The notes under the pieces: generated by a model
What the model saw: only the letters and a program-made list of their open reading frames with translations
What the model was told of the DNA's origin: nothing
Databases searched by the model: none
Translations under genes and position numbers: made by a program
Source of the DNA: Pseudomonas azadiae
GTDB lineage: Bacteria; Pseudomonadota; Gammaproteobacteria; Pseudomonadales; Pseudomonadaceae
Length of the DNA: 64,000 bases
Direction: 5' to 3'
NCBI RefSeq assembly: GCF_019145355.1
Contig: NZ_JAHSTY010000001.1
Location: 1,488,001-1,552,000, forward strand
Part shown: positions 26,891 through 36,631 of the stretch, piece by piece
Layout: each line of letters starts with the position of its first letter
Position numbering within the stretch: the stretch's first letter is position 1

Positions 26891-27024
26891 TGTAGTGAGC
26901 GGGCTTGTCCCGCGCTGGGTGGCGAAGCCGCCCCAAACCAGGCGACCGGATTCTACCTGAAGCTCGGCGATGCCTTTATTGGGGCGGCTTCGCCACCCAG
27001 CGCGGGACAAGCCCGCTCACTACA
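26891..27024. repeat. REPIN, TAGTGAGCGGGCTTGTCCCGCG type
   Basis: This is a larger palindromic element of a third subtype. Long near-perfect arms (TGTAGTGAGCGGGCTTGTCC, then CGCTGGGTGGCGAAGCCGCCCC) flank a 40-base centre. It lies between convergent genes. Confidence 0.92.
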
Positions 27025-27095
27025 GGGATACTTTTCAGTCGTTGAGAGTTGTAAAGATACCTATGCCGTGATGACGCCAGTCACAGCCACCCCAA

Positions 27096-28523
27096 TCAAA
27101 GCGACAACACCCCGCTATACAGCCCATAGGCCGCCAATCCTGCGCCGACAATCACGCAACTGAAAATGCCCTTTTCCATGTGGGTAAACAACGGTTGGCC
27201 CTGTTCACGTTTGGCGAGGGCAAACAGGATCACGCCCGGCGCATACAACAACGCCGACAGCAGCAGGTACTTCAAGCCCCCGGCGTAGAGCAGCCACACC
27301 GCGTAACCGAGGGCAATGAGGCCCACCAGCAAGTCTTTCATGCGCTGGCCGTGAGCATTTTCGTAGGTTTCACCGCGCCCGCTCAACAACACGGCATAGG
27401 CCGCCGACCACAGGTAGGGCACCAGGATCATCGAGGACGCCAGGTAGATCAGCGTGGTGTAGGTGCTGTGGGAAAACAGCGTGATCACCAGGAAGACCTG
27501 GATCATCACATTGGTCAGCCAGAGCGCGTTGACCGGCACCTGGTTGGCGTTTTCCTTTTTCAGGAACGCCGGCATGGTCTTGTCTTGGGCGGTGGCGTAG
27601 AGAATTTCCGCACAGAGCAGCGCCCAGGACAGCAAGGCGCCGAGCAACGAGACCGCCAGGCCAATGCTGATCGCCATCGCGCCCCAGGGCCCGACAATAT
27701 GTTCCAGCACACCGGCCAGGGACGGGTTCTGCAATTGCGCAAGTTCCGGCTGGCTCATGATTCCCAGCGACAACACATTCACCAGCACCAACAGCGCCAG
27801 CACGCCGAGAAAACCGATGACCGTGGCGCGGCCGACGTCCGCACGTTTCTCGGCCCGCGCCGAGTAAACGCTGGCGCCCTCGATCCCGATAAACACAAAC
27901 ACAGTGACCAGCATCATGTTGCGCACCTGATCCACCACGCTGCCGATCTGCGGGTTGCCCAGGCCCCAGATATCCCGGGTAAAAATATCCGCCTTGAACG
28001 CCACGGCCGCGATCGCGATAAACATCAGCAGCGGCACGATCTTGGCCACGGTGGTGACCTGGTTGATGAACGCCGCCTCCTTGATCCCGCGCAGTACCAG
28101 GAAATGCACCGCCCACAGCAACAACGAGGCGCAACCGATGGCCACCGGCGTATTGCCCTGGCCAAACACCGGGAAAAAGTAACCGAGGGTGCTGAACAGC
28201 AACACGAAGTAACCGACGTTGCCCATCCACGCACTGATCCAATAACCCCAGGCGGACGAGAACCCCATGTAGTCGCCGAAACCCGCCTTGGCGTAGGCGT
28301 ACACCCCAGAATCCAACGCGGGTTTGCGGTTGGCCAGGGTCTGGAACACAAACGCCAGGGTCAGCATGCCCACGGCAGTAATCCCCCAGCCGATCAACAC
28401 CGCCCCCACCTCGGCGCGGGCGGCCATATTTTGCGGCAAGGAAAAAATCCCGCCGCCGATCATCGAGCCCACTACCAGGGCGATCAGGGCACTGAGTCGA
28501 AGTTTTTGGGCCGGTTGGGACAT
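27096..28523 (-). CDS. ArcD-type arginine/ornithine antiporter, second copy
   Basis: This 475-residue APC-superfamily transporter has about 12-13 membrane helices. It is closely similar over its whole length to the ArcD encoded divergently at 28972, including the shared [17 protein letters not shown] and [19 protein letters not shown] segments. The ATG at 28523 has AGGAG 5 bases upstream; the GTG at 28529 falls inside that site. It is transcribed away from the arc operon and followed by a REPIN. It may exchange arginine for ornithine or have drifted to another amino acid. The duplication is unusual, since P. aeruginosa has one arcD beside arcABC. Confidence 0.85.
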   Translation of the reverse strand: MSQPAQKLRLSALIALVVGSMIGGGIFSLPQNMAARAEVGAVLIGWGITAVGMLTLAFVFQTLANRKPALDSGVYAYAKAGFGDYMGFSSAWGYWISAWMGNVGYFVLLFSTLGYFFPVFGQGNTPVAIGCASLLLWAVHFLVLRGIKEAAFINQVTTVAKIVPLLMFIAIAAVAFKADIFTRDIWGLGNPQIGSVVDQVRNMMLVTVFVFIGIEGASVYSARAEKRADVGRATVIGFLGVLALLVLVNVLSLGIMSQPELAQLQNPSLAGVLEHIVGPWGAMAISIGLAVSLLGALLSWALLCAEILYATAQDKTMPAFLKKENANQVPVNALWLTNVMIQVFLVITLFSHSTYTTLIYLASSMILVPYLWSAAYAVLLSGRGETYENAHGQRMKDLLVGLIALGYAVWLLYAGGLKYLLLSALLYAPGVILFALAKREQGQPLFTHMEKGIFSCVIVGAGLAAYGLYSGVLSL

Positions 28524-28971
28524 GGACACTCCTGAAAAATAATACTGTGAGCAAACATTCGCGCACTCACTTTAAATAACTTGGTAAATGTAGCGTTTAT
28601 TAGAGATGGCAATAAAAGAGATAGGCTCATAACCCAATGACATGACCGTTATACAAGTTTAGGCCTATTTAGATTTTAAATACTGCAGGTGCCTTAAGGT
28701 TTTATGGCGTTTTGCCAAAAACGGCTTTCAAAAAAGTTTGCGCATCTTGGAAAAGGGGCTAGCGTCAAACGTCCACGGCACTGACTAAATGATTAATCAA
28801 TAAGCGAAACGGCTCTGCAAAGCGCCTTTTCCGAGGATTTTATCGCCCGTACTTCCCACTCCAAGTCATTAATTCACAATGGAATGTGCCAATGAAGTGA
28901 TCTGAGTCAGCTGTTTGATTAGCGCACGGAATTATTCTGTGGTCTCTGTTCTCCTGCATTGGAGTTATGCG
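28524..28971. promoter_or_regulatory. 448-base region between the divergent arcD genes
   Basis: It is AT-rich and has no ORF. It must carry promoters for both arcD copies. I looked for the Anr/FNR box TTGAT-N4-ATCAA, expected for oxygen control of arc genes, and found only TGATTAATCAA at 28790-28800, where the spacing is too short. No ArgR-type site could be defined by eye. Confidence 0.5.
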
Positions 28972-30399
28972 ATGTCTGATTCTCCCGGAAAACTTCGATT
29001 AGGCGCACTGGTTGCACTTGTCGTGGGCTCGATGATTGGCGGCGGGATCTTCTCACTGCCGCAAAACATGGCCGCCAGCGCCGATGTCGGTGCGGTATTG
29101 ATCGGCTGGGTGATTACCGCCATCGGCATGTTGACCCTCGCGTTTGTGTTCCAGACCCTCGCCAACCGCAAACCCGACCTCGACGGCGGCGTCTATGCCT
29201 ACGCCAAGGCCGGCTTCGGCGACTACATGGGCTTTTCATCCGCCTGGGGTTACTGGATCAGTGCCTGGCTGGGCAACGTCGGTTACTTCGTGTTGCTGTT
29301 CAGCACCCTCGGTTATTTCTTTCCGATCTTCGGCGAAGGCAACACGCCCGCGGCGGTGATCGGCGCGTCGGTGCTGCTGTGGGCCGTGCATTTCCTGGTG
29401 CTGCGCGGCATCAAGGAAGCGGCGTTCATCAACCTGGTGACCACCGTCGCCAAGGTGGTGCCGCTGGTACTGTTCGTGTTGATCGCGCTGTTCGCATTCA
29501 AGCTTGAGATCTTCACCGCGGATATCTGGGGTGTGAAAAACCCGGACCTGGGCAGCGTAATGAACCAGGTACGCAACATGATGCTGGTCACCGTGTGGGT
29601 GTTCATTGGCATCGAAGGCGCGAGCATCTTCTCATCCCGTGCGGAAAAACGCTCCGACGTCGGCAAGGCCACGGTGATCGGTTTTATCACGGTGCTGCTG
29701 TTTCTGATGCTGGTGAACGTGCTGTCCCTGGGGATCATGACCCAACCGGAATTGGCCAAGCTGCAGAACCCGTCGATGGCCGCCGTGCTGGAACATGTGG
29801 TGGGCCACTGGGGCGCGGTGCTGATCAGCGTCGGCCTGATCATCTCACTGCTCGGTGCATTGCTGTCATGGGTGCTGCTGTGTGCGGAGATCATGTTCGC
29901 CGCCGCCAAGGACCACACCATGCCGGCGTTCCTGCGCAAGGAAAACGCCAACCACGTGCCGGTCAACGCGCTGTGGCTGACCAACGCGATGGTGCAACTG
30001 TTCCTGGTGATCACCCTGTTTTCCGCCAGCACCTACCTGTCGCTAATCTACCTTGCCACCTCGATGATCCTGGTGCCTTACCTGTGGTCGGCGGCCTACG
30101 CCCTGCTGCTGGCGGTGCGCGGCGAAACCTACGAGGCCGCCCTGGCCGAGCGCAAGAAAGACCTGTTCATCGGCGCTGTCGCACTGATCTATGCGATCTG
30201 GCTGCTGTATGCCGGCGGCACCAAATACCTGCTGCTCTCCGCCCTGCTCTACGCCCCCGGCGCGATCCTGTTCGCCAAGGCCAAGCGTGAACTGGGCAAA
30301 CCCATCTTCACCAACGTCGAGAAGCTGATTTTCGCCGCAGTGGTCGTAGGCGCCCTGGTGGCGGCCTATGGGCTCTACGACGGCTTCCTGACCCTGTAA
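28972..30399 (+). CDS. arcD: Arginine/ornithine antiporter ArcD
   Basis: This 475-residue inner-membrane antiporter brings in arginine and expels ornithine, so the deiminase pathway runs without energy cost. It has the APC-family start [23 protein letters not shown] and about 12-13 hydrophobic helices. The ATG at 28972 has GGAG 7 bases upstream; an earlier in-frame start at 28915 lacks one. It is first in arcDABC, with 20 bases to arcA. A divergent paralogue lies upstream. Confidence 0.95.
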   Translation: MSDSPGKLRLGALVALVVGSMIGGGIFSLPQNMAASADVGAVLIGWVITAIGMLTLAFVFQTLANRKPDLDGGVYAYAKAGFGDYMGFSSAWGYWISAWLGNVGYFVLLFSTLGYFFPIFGEGNTPAAVIGASVLLWAVHFLVLRGIKEAAFINLVTTVAKVVPLVLFVLIALFAFKLEIFTADIWGVKNPDLGSVMNQVRNMMLVTVWVFIGIEGASIFSSRAEKRSDVGKATVIGFITVLLFLMLVNVLSLGIMTQPELAKLQNPSMAAVLEHVVGHWGAVLISVGLIISLLGALLSWVLLCAEIMFAAAKDHTMPAFLRKENANHVPVNALWLTNAMVQLFLVITLFSASTYLSLIYLATSMILVPYLWSAAYALLLAVRGETYEAALAERKKDLFIGAVALIYAIWLLYAGGTKYLLLSALLYAPGAILFAKAKRELGKPIFTNVEKLIFAAVVVGALVAAYGLYDGFLTL

Positions 30400-30419
30400 T
30401 TCTGACTGGAGAATCTGTA

Positions 30420-31676
30420 ATGACCACGGAAAAAGTGAAGTACGGCGTCCATTCCGAAGCCGGCAAACTGCGCAAAGTCATGGTGTGCTCCCCAGGCTTG
30501 GCCCATCAGCGGCTGACCCCTAACAACTGCGACGAACTGCTGTTCGATGACGTGCTCTGGGTGGCCCAGGCCAAGCGCGACCATTTCGACTTTGTGACCA
30601 AGATGCGCGAGCGGGACATTGATGTGCTGGAAATGCACAACCTGCTGACCGATATCGTCGCCATCCCCGAAGCCCTGGACTGGATCCTGGCGCGCAAGAT
30701 CACCGCCAATACGGTGGGCGTGGGCCTCGCCGATGAAGTCAGCTCGTGGCTGCGCAGTCTGGAGCCGCGCAAGATCACCGAGTTTCTGATCGGTGGCGTG
30801 TCGGCCGATGACCTGCCGAGCAGCTTCGGTGGCCGCACCATCGAAATGTTCCGCGAGTTTCTCGGCCATTCCAGCTTCATCCTGCCGCCGCTGCCCAACA
30901 CCCAGTTCACCCGCGACACCACCTGCTGGATCTACGGCGGCGTGACGCTCAACCCGATGTACTGGCCGGCGCGACGCCAGGAAACCCTGCTGGCCAGCGC
31001 CATCTATAAGTTCCACCCGGAGTTCACCAACGCAGACTTCCAGATCTGGTATGGCGACCCCGACCAGGAACACGGTGCCGCCACGCTGGAAGGCGGTGAC
31101 GTGATGCCGATCGGTAATGGCGTGGTGTTGATCGGCATGGGCGAACGCTCGTCCCATCAGGCCATCGGCCAACTGGCGCGCAACCTGTTCAAGAACAAGG
31201 CGGTGGAACGCGTGATCGTGGCCGGCCTGCCCAAATCCCGTGCGGCGATGCACCTGGACACCGTGTTCAGCTTTTGCGACCGCGATCTGGTCACGATCTT
31301 CCCCGAAGTGGTCAACCAGATCGTGCCCTTCACCCTGCGTCCTGACGAGAGCAAGCCGCACGGTATCGATATCCAGCGCGAAACCACCCACTTCCTCGAC
31401 ACCGTCGCCGCCGCGCTCAACCTCAAGGCGCTACGTGTCGTCGAAACCGGCGGCAACAGCTTCGCCGCCGAGCGCGAGCAATGGGATGACGGCAACAACG
31501 TGGTGGCCGTGGAGCCCGGCGTGGTGATCGGTTACGACCGCAACACCTACACCAACACCTTGCTGCGCAAGGCCGGCGTGGAAGTCATCACCATCAGCGC
31601 CGGTGAACTCGGCCGTGGGCGTGGCGGCGGCCACTGCATGACCTGCCCGATCATCCGCGACCCTATCGACTATTAA
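30420..31676 (+). CDS. arcA: Arginine deiminase
   Basis: This 418-residue cytosolic enzyme hydrolyses arginine to citrulline and ammonia. It begins with the family motif [23 protein letters not shown] and the His-containing [10 protein letters not shown] block line the active site. The catalytic nucleophile is C406 in GGGHCMTCP, the same number as in the P. aeruginosa enzyme. It is the second gene of arcDABC, 12 bases before arcB. Confidence 0.98.
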   Translation: MTTEKVKYGVHSEAGKLRKVMVCSPGLAHQRLTPNNCDELLFDDVLWVAQAKRDHFDFVTKMRERDIDVLEMHNLLTDIVAIPEALDWILARKITANTVGVGLADEVSSWLRSLEPRKITEFLIGGVSADDLPSSFGGRTIEMFREFLGHSSFILPPLPNTQFTRDTTCWIYGGVTLNPMYWPARRQETLLASAIYKFHPEFTNADFQIWYGDPDQEHGAATLEGGDVMPIGNGVVLIGMGERSSHQAIGQLARNLFKNKAVERVIVAGLPKSRAAMHLDTVFSFCDRDLVTIFPEVVNQIVPFTLRPDESKPHGIDIQRETTHFLDTVAAALNLKALRVVETGGNSFAAEREQWDDGNNVVAVEPGVVIGYDRNTYTNTLLRKAGVEVITISAGELGRGRGGGHCMTCPIIRDPIDY

Positions 31677-31688
31677 GGAGATTCCCCC

Positions 31689-32699
31689 ATGGCTTTCAAT
31701 ATGCGCAACCGCAGCCTGCTGTCGCTGATGCACCACACCACCCGCGAGCTGCACTACCTGCTGGACCTGTCCCGCGACCTCAAGCGCGCCAAGTACACCG
31801 GCACCGAGCGTCCGCACCTGCAGGGCAAAAACATCGCGCTGATCTTCGAAAAAACCTCGACCCGCACCCGTTGCGCCTTCGAAGTCGCCGCCCATGACCA
31901 AGGCGCCCACGTCACCTACATCGACCCGGTGTCGTCGCAGATCGGCCACAAGGAAAGTATGAAAGACACCGCCCGCGTACTCGGGCGTATGTTCGATGCC
32001 ATCGAGTACCGTGGCTTCGAGCAGGAGATCGTCGAAGAGCTGGCCAAGTTTGCCGGTGTGCCGGTGTTCAACGGCCTGACCGCCGAATTCCACCCGACGC
32101 AAATGATCGCCGACACCCTGACCATGCGCGAACACAGCGACAAGCCGCTGCATGACATCAGCTACGCCTACCTTGGCGACGCACGCTACAACATGGGCAA
32201 CTCGTTGCTGATGATCGGCGCCAAACTCGGCATGGACGTGCGCATCGGCGCACCGAAAGCCCTGTGGCCCCACGAGGACTTCATCCAGCAATGCCAGGCC
32301 TTCGCGCAAGAGAGCGGCGCGCGCATCACCATCACCGAGGACCCGGCCGAGGCGGTCAAGGGGGTCGACTTCATCCACACCGATATCTGGGTGTCGATGG
32401 GTGAGCCGGTGGAAGCGTGGGACGAGCGCATCGAGCAACTGCTGCCGTACCAGGTCAACGCCAAGATGATGAAAGCCTCGGGCAACCCACGGGTGAAGTT
32501 CATGCACTGCCTGCCGGCGTTCCATAACAGCGAAACCAAGGTAGGCAAGGACATCGCCGCGCGTTATCCGAACCTGGCCAATGGCGTGGAAGTGACCGAG
32601 GAGGTGTTCGAGTCGCCGGCCAACATCGCCTTCGAGCAGGCGGAAAACCGCATGCATACGATCAAGGCGATTCTGGTGTCGGCGTTGGCGGATATCTAA
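31689..32699 (+). CDS. arcB: Catabolic ornithine carbamoyltransferase
   Basis: This 336-residue enzyme phosphorolyses citrulline to ornithine and carbamoyl phosphate. Carbamoyl phosphate binds at STRTR (57-61), and the ornithine/catalytic motif HCLP is at 273-276. The length and first residues ([13 protein letters not shown]) match the catabolic, dodecameric ArcB type rather than anabolic ArgF. A strong ribosome site (AAGGAG) precedes it. A REPIN sits between it and arcC. Confidence 0.97.
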   Translation: MAFNMRNRSLLSLMHHTTRELHYLLDLSRDLKRAKYTGTERPHLQGKNIALIFEKTSTRTRCAFEVAAHDQGAHVTYIDPVSSQIGHKESMKDTARVLGRMFDAIEYRGFEQEIVEELAKFAGVPVFNGLTAEFHPTQMIADTLTMREHSDKPLHDISYAYLGDARYNMGNSLLMIGAKLGMDVRIGAPKALWPHEDFIQQCQAFAQESGARITITEDPAEAVKGVDFIHTDIWVSMGEPVEAWDERIEQLLPYQVNAKMMKASGNPRVKFMHCLPAFHNSETKVGKDIAARYPNLANGVEVTEEVFESPANIAFEQAENRMHTIKAILVSALADI

Positions 32700-32724
32700 G
32701 CGTTCACCTTGGCAATGCGATCAC

Positions 32725-32812
32725 TGTGGGAGTCGGGCTTGCCCGCGATGCAGGCGCCTCGGTTTATCAGGTACACCGAGGCGATGCCATCGCAGGCAAG
32801 CCAGCTCCCACA
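32725..32812. repeat. REPIN with mismatched arms inside the arc operon
   Basis: The right arm is of the TGGCTTGCC type, but the left arm reads GTGGGAGTCGGGCTTGCCCGCG, so the arms no longer pair perfectly. It occupies most of the 155-base arcB-arcC gap in the same operon. Confidence 0.88.
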
Positions 32813-32854
32813 TTGACCGCGTTCCCTCATCAGGCTTTTCAGAAGGATTTCTTT

Positions 32855-33784
32855 ATGCGCATCGTCGTAGCCCTGGGCGGCAACGCCCTGCTCCGTCGTG
32901 GTGAACCCATGACGGCGGACAACCAACGCGCCAATATCCGCATCGCCACCGAACAGATCGCCAAGATCCATGCCGGCAACGAACTGGTGATCGCCCACGG
33001 CAATGGCCCGCAGGTCGGCCTGCTGTCGTTGCAGGCGGCGGCCTACACCAGCGTTTCGCCCTATCCGCTGGACGTGCTGGGCGCCGAAACCGAGGGCATG
33101 ATTGGCTACATCATCGAACAAGAACTGGGCAACCTGCTGGACTTCGAGGTGCCCTTCGCGACCTTGCTGACCCAGGTTGAAGTGGACGCCAAGGACCCGG
33201 CGTTCCAGAACCCCACCAAGCCCATCGGCCCGGTATACGCCAAGGCCGAAGCCGAAAAACTCGCCGCCGAAAAGGGCTGGGCCATTGCGCCGGACGGCGA
33301 CAAATACCGCCGCGTGGTCGCCAGCCCGCGTCCCAAGCGCATCTTTGAAATTCGCCCGATCCAATGGTTGCTGGAAAAAGGCAGCATTGTGATCTGCGCC
33401 GGCGGCGGCGGTATTCCAACGATGTATGGCGAAGACGGCAAGCTGCAGGGCATCGAAGCGGTGATCGACAAAGACCTGTGCTCGTCCTTGCTGGCCGCGC
33501 AACTGGACGCCGATTTGCTGGTGATCGCCACCGACGTCAACGCCGCCTTCATCGACTACGGCAAGCCCACCCAGAAAGCCATCGGCCAGGCCCATCCTGA
33601 CGAAATCGAAAAGCTCGGCTTCGCCGCCGGCTCCATGGGACCCAAGGTGCAAGCGGCCTGCGAGTTCGCCCGCCAGACTGGTAAAACTGCCGTCATCGGT
33701 TCACTCTCGGACATCGAAGCCATCGTCCAGGGCAGTGCCGGTACGCGCATCAGCACGGCCAAACCTGGCATCACCTATCTGTGA
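32855..33784 (+). CDS. arcC: Carbamate kinase
   Basis: This 309-residue amino acid kinase-fold enzyme transfers phosphate from carbamoyl phosphate to ADP, giving ATP, the energy-yielding step of the pathway. Hallmarks are [13 protein letters not shown] at the start, [21 protein letters not shown] and [11 protein letters not shown]. The ATG at 32855 has AAGGA 8 bases upstream; an open-frame extension to 32726 consists of REPIN sequence. DUF5064 follows after 18 bases. Confidence 0.97.
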   Translation: MRIVVALGGNALLRRGEPMTADNQRANIRIATEQIAKIHAGNELVIAHGNGPQVGLLSLQAAAYTSVSPYPLDVLGAETEGMIGYIIEQELGNLLDFEVPFATLLTQVEVDAKDPAFQNPTKPIGPVYAKAEAEKLAAEKGWAIAPDGDKYRRVVASPRPKRIFEIRPIQWLLEKGSIVICAGGGGIPTMYGEDGKLQGIEAVIDKDLCSSLLAAQLDADLLVIATDVNAAFIDYGKPTQKAIGQAHPDEIEKLGFAAGSMGPKVQAACEFARQTGKTAVIGSLSDIEAIVQGSAGTRISTAKPGITYL

Positions 33785-33802
33785 AGTAGAGGAGATACGC
33801 CT

Positions 33803-34165
33803 ATGGCCACGTTTGAACCGGGGCACCTGCACGTCGAGCGTCACGCGCTCAACGAGCATGACTACAGCTACAACCTGCACATCGACTACGAAGTCAGCCA
33901 GGACCCCAAGGAAGGCAAGGGCATGTTGTTCAAACTGCACGGTTCGGTGCAGGGCAAGGACCTCAAGGAAGAGTTCTTCCTGCCCAAGGACCAGGCGTTC
34001 GACTTTGCGCGGCATGCGATGAACATCGCGCAGAAATACGGCATGCCGAAGATGGCCGTGTTGAATGGCTCGATGCACAAGCAGTACGACCTGATGTTCG
34101 AGGATGTGCGGCATCAGCTGGATGTGAAATCGGGCGACCCGGTCAAGCCCGAGCACCTGGAGTAG
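33803..34165 (+). CDS. DUF5064 family protein (120 aa)
   Basis: This 120-residue soluble protein lacks signal or membrane segments and is rich in His, Lys and Asp. It resembles the DUF5064 group common in Pseudomonas (EPGHLHVERHALNEHDYSYNLHIDYEV at the start). Function is unknown. The AGAGGAGA ribosome site and 18-base gap after arcC place it at the end of the arc operon. A REPIN follows. Confidence 0.78.
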   Translation: MATFEPGHLHVERHALNEHDYSYNLHIDYEVSQDPKEGKGMLFKLHGSVQGKDLKEEFFLPKDQAFDFARHAMNIAQKYGMPKMAVLNGSMHKQYDLMFEDVRHQLDVKSGDPVKPEHLE

Positions 34166-34181
34166 CCATACCGCATACCCC

Positions 34182-34270
34182 TGTGGGAGCTGGCTTGCCT
34201 GCGATGGCGGTGTGGCAGCCACACATAAGCTGGCTGATCCACCGCCATCGCAGGCAAGCCAGCTCCCACA
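34182..34270. repeat. REPIN, TGGCTTGCC type
   Basis: Inverted arms TGTGGGAGCTGGCTTGCC and complement, continuing through GCGATGGCGGTG, lie between the arc operon and gcsR. Confidence 0.93.
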
Positions 34271-34328
34271 TTTTGATCTGCATCGTCTCCAAGGCATACT
34301 TGCCGCCTCGTTTTCCAGAATCGTCTCC

Positions 34329-35837
34329 ATGCGTATCCACGTCAGCTTCATCGACCGCGTCGGCATTACCCAGGAAGTCCTGGCCTTGCTCGGTGGGCGC
34401 AATCTCAACCTGGATGCCGTGGAGATGGTGCCGCCCAACGTCTATATCGATGCCCCGACGCTAAGCGCCGAGGTGCTGGAAGAGCTGCGCGATGCGCTGT
34501 TCAGCGTGCACGGCGTGCAGGCGGTGACCGTGGTGGACATCCTCCCCGGCCAACGCCGCCACCTGCAACTCGACGCCCTGCTGGCCGCCATGACCGACCC
34601 GGTGCTGGCGCTGGACAGCGCGGGCACGATCCTGTTGGCCAACCCCGCATTGATCGCCCTCTACGGTCGCGAACCGGCCGGAGAGAGCATCAGCGCACTG
34701 TTCAACGACCCGGCGCTGCTGGACACCTTGCTCGAACACGGCTTTCGCCTGCCGTTGCGCGAGATCAACGTCAACGGCCAGACCTTGCTGCTGGGAGCCA
34801 CGCCAATCACCGACGCCGGCGCCCTGCTGACCCTCTACCCACCCAACCGTATCGGCGAGCAGCTGTCGGCGCTGCACCACGACCATGCCGAAGGCTTTGA
34901 TGCGCTGCTTGGCGAATCCCCGGCCATCCGCACCCTCAAGGCGCGCGCGCAACGCGTGGCGGCCTTGGATGCGCCGCTGCTGATCCAGGGCGAGACCGGC
35001 ACCGGCAAGGAGTTGGTGGCGCGTGCCTGCCACGCGATCAGCGCACGCCACAGCGCACCGTTCCTGGCCTTGAACTGCGCGGCGCTGCCGGAAAACCTCG
35101 CCGAGAGCGAGTTGTTCGGTTATGCGCCGGGCGCCTTTACCGGTGCGCAACGCGGGGGCAAGCCAGGGCTGATGGAACTGGCCAACCAGGGCACGGTGTT
35201 TCTCGATGAGATCGGTGAAATGTCGCCGTACCTGCAGGCCAAGCTGCTGCGTTTTCTCAATGACGGCAGCTTCCGTCGGGTCGGTGGCGACCGTGAAGTG
35301 AAGGTCAACGTGCGCATCCTCAGCGCCACGCACCGCGACCTGGAAAAAATGGTCAGCGAGGGCACCTTTCGCGAAGACCTGTTCTACCGCCTCAACGTGC
35401 TCAACGTCGAAGTGCCGCCGCTGCGCGAACGCGGCCAGGACATCCTGTTGCTGGCGCGCTACTTCATGCAGCAGGCCTGCGCGCAGATCCAGCGCCCCGT
35501 CTGCCGCCTGGCGCCGGGCACCTATCCGGCGCTGCTGGGCAACCGTTGGCCGGGCAACGTACGCCAGCTGCAAAACGTGATTTTCCGCGCCGCTGCCATT
35601 TGTGAAAGCAGCCTGGTGGACATTGGTGACCTGGACATCGCCGGTACGTCGGTGGCGCGCCAGGGCGACGGCGACGTCGACAGCCTCGAACAGGCCATGG
35701 AAGATTTCGAGCGCAGCCTGCTGGAAAAACTCTACGCCAGTTATCCCTCGACGCGCCAACTGGCGAGCCGTTTGCAAACCTCCCACACCGCCATCGCCCA
35801 CCGCCTGCGCAAATACGGTATCCCCAACAAACCCTGA
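34329..35837 (+). CDS. gcsR: Sigma-54 activator GcsR (TyrR-like) of the glycine cleavage operon
   Basis: This 502-residue regulator has an N-terminal ACT domain (1 to about 75), a PAS domain (about 80-175) and an AAA+ domain. Walker A GETGTGKE is at 221-228 and the sigma-54 contact motif GAFTGA at 268-273. A C-terminal TyrR-like helix-turn-helix follows ([22 protein letters not shown]). In P. aeruginosa GcsR senses glycine and activates gcvH2-gcvP2-glyA2-sdaA-gcvT2. Here it lies upstream in the same orientation, with palindromes and a -24/-12 promoter between. The ATG at 34329 gives the conserved [12 protein letters not shown] start. Confidence 0.93.
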   Translation: MRIHVSFIDRVGITQEVLALLGGRNLNLDAVEMVPPNVYIDAPTLSAEVLEELRDALFSVHGVQAVTVVDILPGQRRHLQLDALLAAMTDPVLALDSAGTILLANPALIALYGREPAGESISALFNDPALLDTLLEHGFRLPLREINVNGQTLLLGATPITDAGALLTLYPPNRIGEQLSALHHDHAEGFDALLGESPAIRTLKARAQRVAALDAPLLIQGETGTGKELVARACHAISARHSAPFLALNCAALPENLAESELFGYAPGAFTGAQRGGKPGLMELANQGTVFLDEIGEMSPYLQAKLLRFLNDGSFRRVGGDREVKVNVRILSATHRDLEKMVSEGTFREDLFYRLNVLNVEVPPLRERGQDILLLARYFMQQACAQIQRPVCRLAPGTYPALLGNRWPGNVRQLQNVIFRAAAICESSLVDIGDLDIAGTSVARQGDGDVDSLEQAMEDFERSLLEKLYASYPSTRQLASRLQTSHTAIAHRLRKYGIPNKP

Positions 35838-35855
35838 CCGAACGCAATGCAAAAA

Positions 35856-35944
35856 TGTGGGAGCTGGCTTGCCTGCGATAGCGGTCTATCAGGCACAAGT
35901 GGGCTGACTGATCCACCGCTATCGCAGGCAAGCCAGCTCCCACA
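35856..35944. repeat. REPIN, TGGCTTGCC type
   Basis: Inverted arms TGTGGGAGCTGGCTTGCC and complement lie just after gcsR and before the GcsR-like operator sites. Confidence 0.93.
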
Positions 35945-35983
35945 TGAGCGCACTCCAAATTTTGGTCTGGGAACGACATCCAG

Positions 35984-36020
35984 TGTACTGAAAGCGCTAC
36001 AGCGTAACGATATCGCTACA
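35984..36020 (+). promoter_or_regulatory. Two tandem GcsR-like 18-bp sites
   Basis: TGTACTG-N4-CGCTACA (35984-36001) is followed one base later by CGTAACG-N4-CGCTACA (36003-36020). The form matches the 18-bp GcsR sites known in P. aeruginosa (TGTAACG-N4-CGTTCCG type). They lie about 150-180 bases upstream of the -24 promoter element, as expected for enhancer sites. Confidence 0.75.
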
Positions 36021-36083
36021 GCGCTGCTTTTTACGCGCCATGCAAGGCTTTGATCCACATAGGCTTTTTTTCGCGCGCCCAGC

Positions 36084-36101
36084 TGTAGCGAAATCGCTAC
36101 A
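36084..36101 (+). promoter_or_regulatory. Third GcsR-like site, perfect palindrome
   Basis: TGTAGCG-AAAT-CGCTACA has perfect dyad symmetry in its 7-bp arms. It lies 63 bases beyond the tandem pair and 65 bases before the sigma-54 promoter element. Confidence 0.75.
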
Positions 36102-36165
36102 GCCAAATCCAGCAAGTCTATGCCGGATTTTCATAACCTATTGTTTTAAAACAACTTATTCGTAT

Positions 36166-36181
36166 TGGCCGCGATATTGCT
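36166..36181 (+). promoter_or_regulatory. Sigma-54 (-24/-12) promoter of gcvH
   Basis: TGGCCG-N5-TTGCT fits the TGGCAC-N5-TTGCA consensus, with GG and GC exactly 12 bases apart. It lies 57 bases before the gcvH start and downstream of three GcsR-like sites, consistent with the GAFTGA motif of GcsR. Confidence 0.75.
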
Positions 36182-36237
36182 AAGCAACTCCCATTCCAAT
36201 CCCGTCCACCAGATCAGTCTGGCCCTGAGGAGTTTGC

Positions 36238-36621
36238 ATGAGCGAGTTGCGTTTCACTGAAGATCACGAATGGCTGCGCGCCGAAGCTGACGGCAGCGTC
36301 ACCGTGGGTATCACCGCGTTTGCGCAGAACGCGCTGGGTGATGTGGTGTTCGTGCAACTGCCCGAGCTGCAGGCCTACGCCAAGGGCGCTGAAGCGTCCA
36401 CCGTGGAATCGGTCAAGGCCGCCAGCGGCGTGTACATGCCTCTGGACGGTGAAGTCCTTGAAGTGAACGACAAGCTCGATGGCAGCCCGGAACTGGTCAA
36501 CGAAGACCCGATGGGCGAAGGTTGGTTCTTCCGCTTTAAACCGGCCGATGCCGCAGCGGTCGCTAAACTGTTGGATCAGGACGCGTACGACCGCCTGATC
36601 AAAGCCAACGCCGAAGCCTGA
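36238..36621 (+). CDS. gcvH: Glycine cleavage H protein
   Basis: This 127-residue lipoyl carrier shuttles the aminomethyl group between P, T and L proteins. The lipoylated lysine is K60 in [10 protein letters not shown]. It is the standard length for GcvH. A GAGG ribosome site precedes the ATG. It is the first gene of the GcsR-controlled operon and 10 bases before gcvP. Confidence 0.97.
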   Translation: MSELRFTEDHEWLRAEADGSVTVGITAFAQNALGDVVFVQLPELQAYAKGAEASTVESVKAASGVYMPLDGEVLEVNDKLDGSPELVNEDPMGEGWFFRFKPADAAAVAKLLDQDAYDRLIKANAEA

Positions 36622-36631
36622 GGAGCGCGCC

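Noticed and set aside
28790..28800. TGATTAATCAA as an Anr/FNR box for arcD
   Set aside because: The half-sites are only 2 bases apart rather than 4, so it does not fit the Anr consensus.
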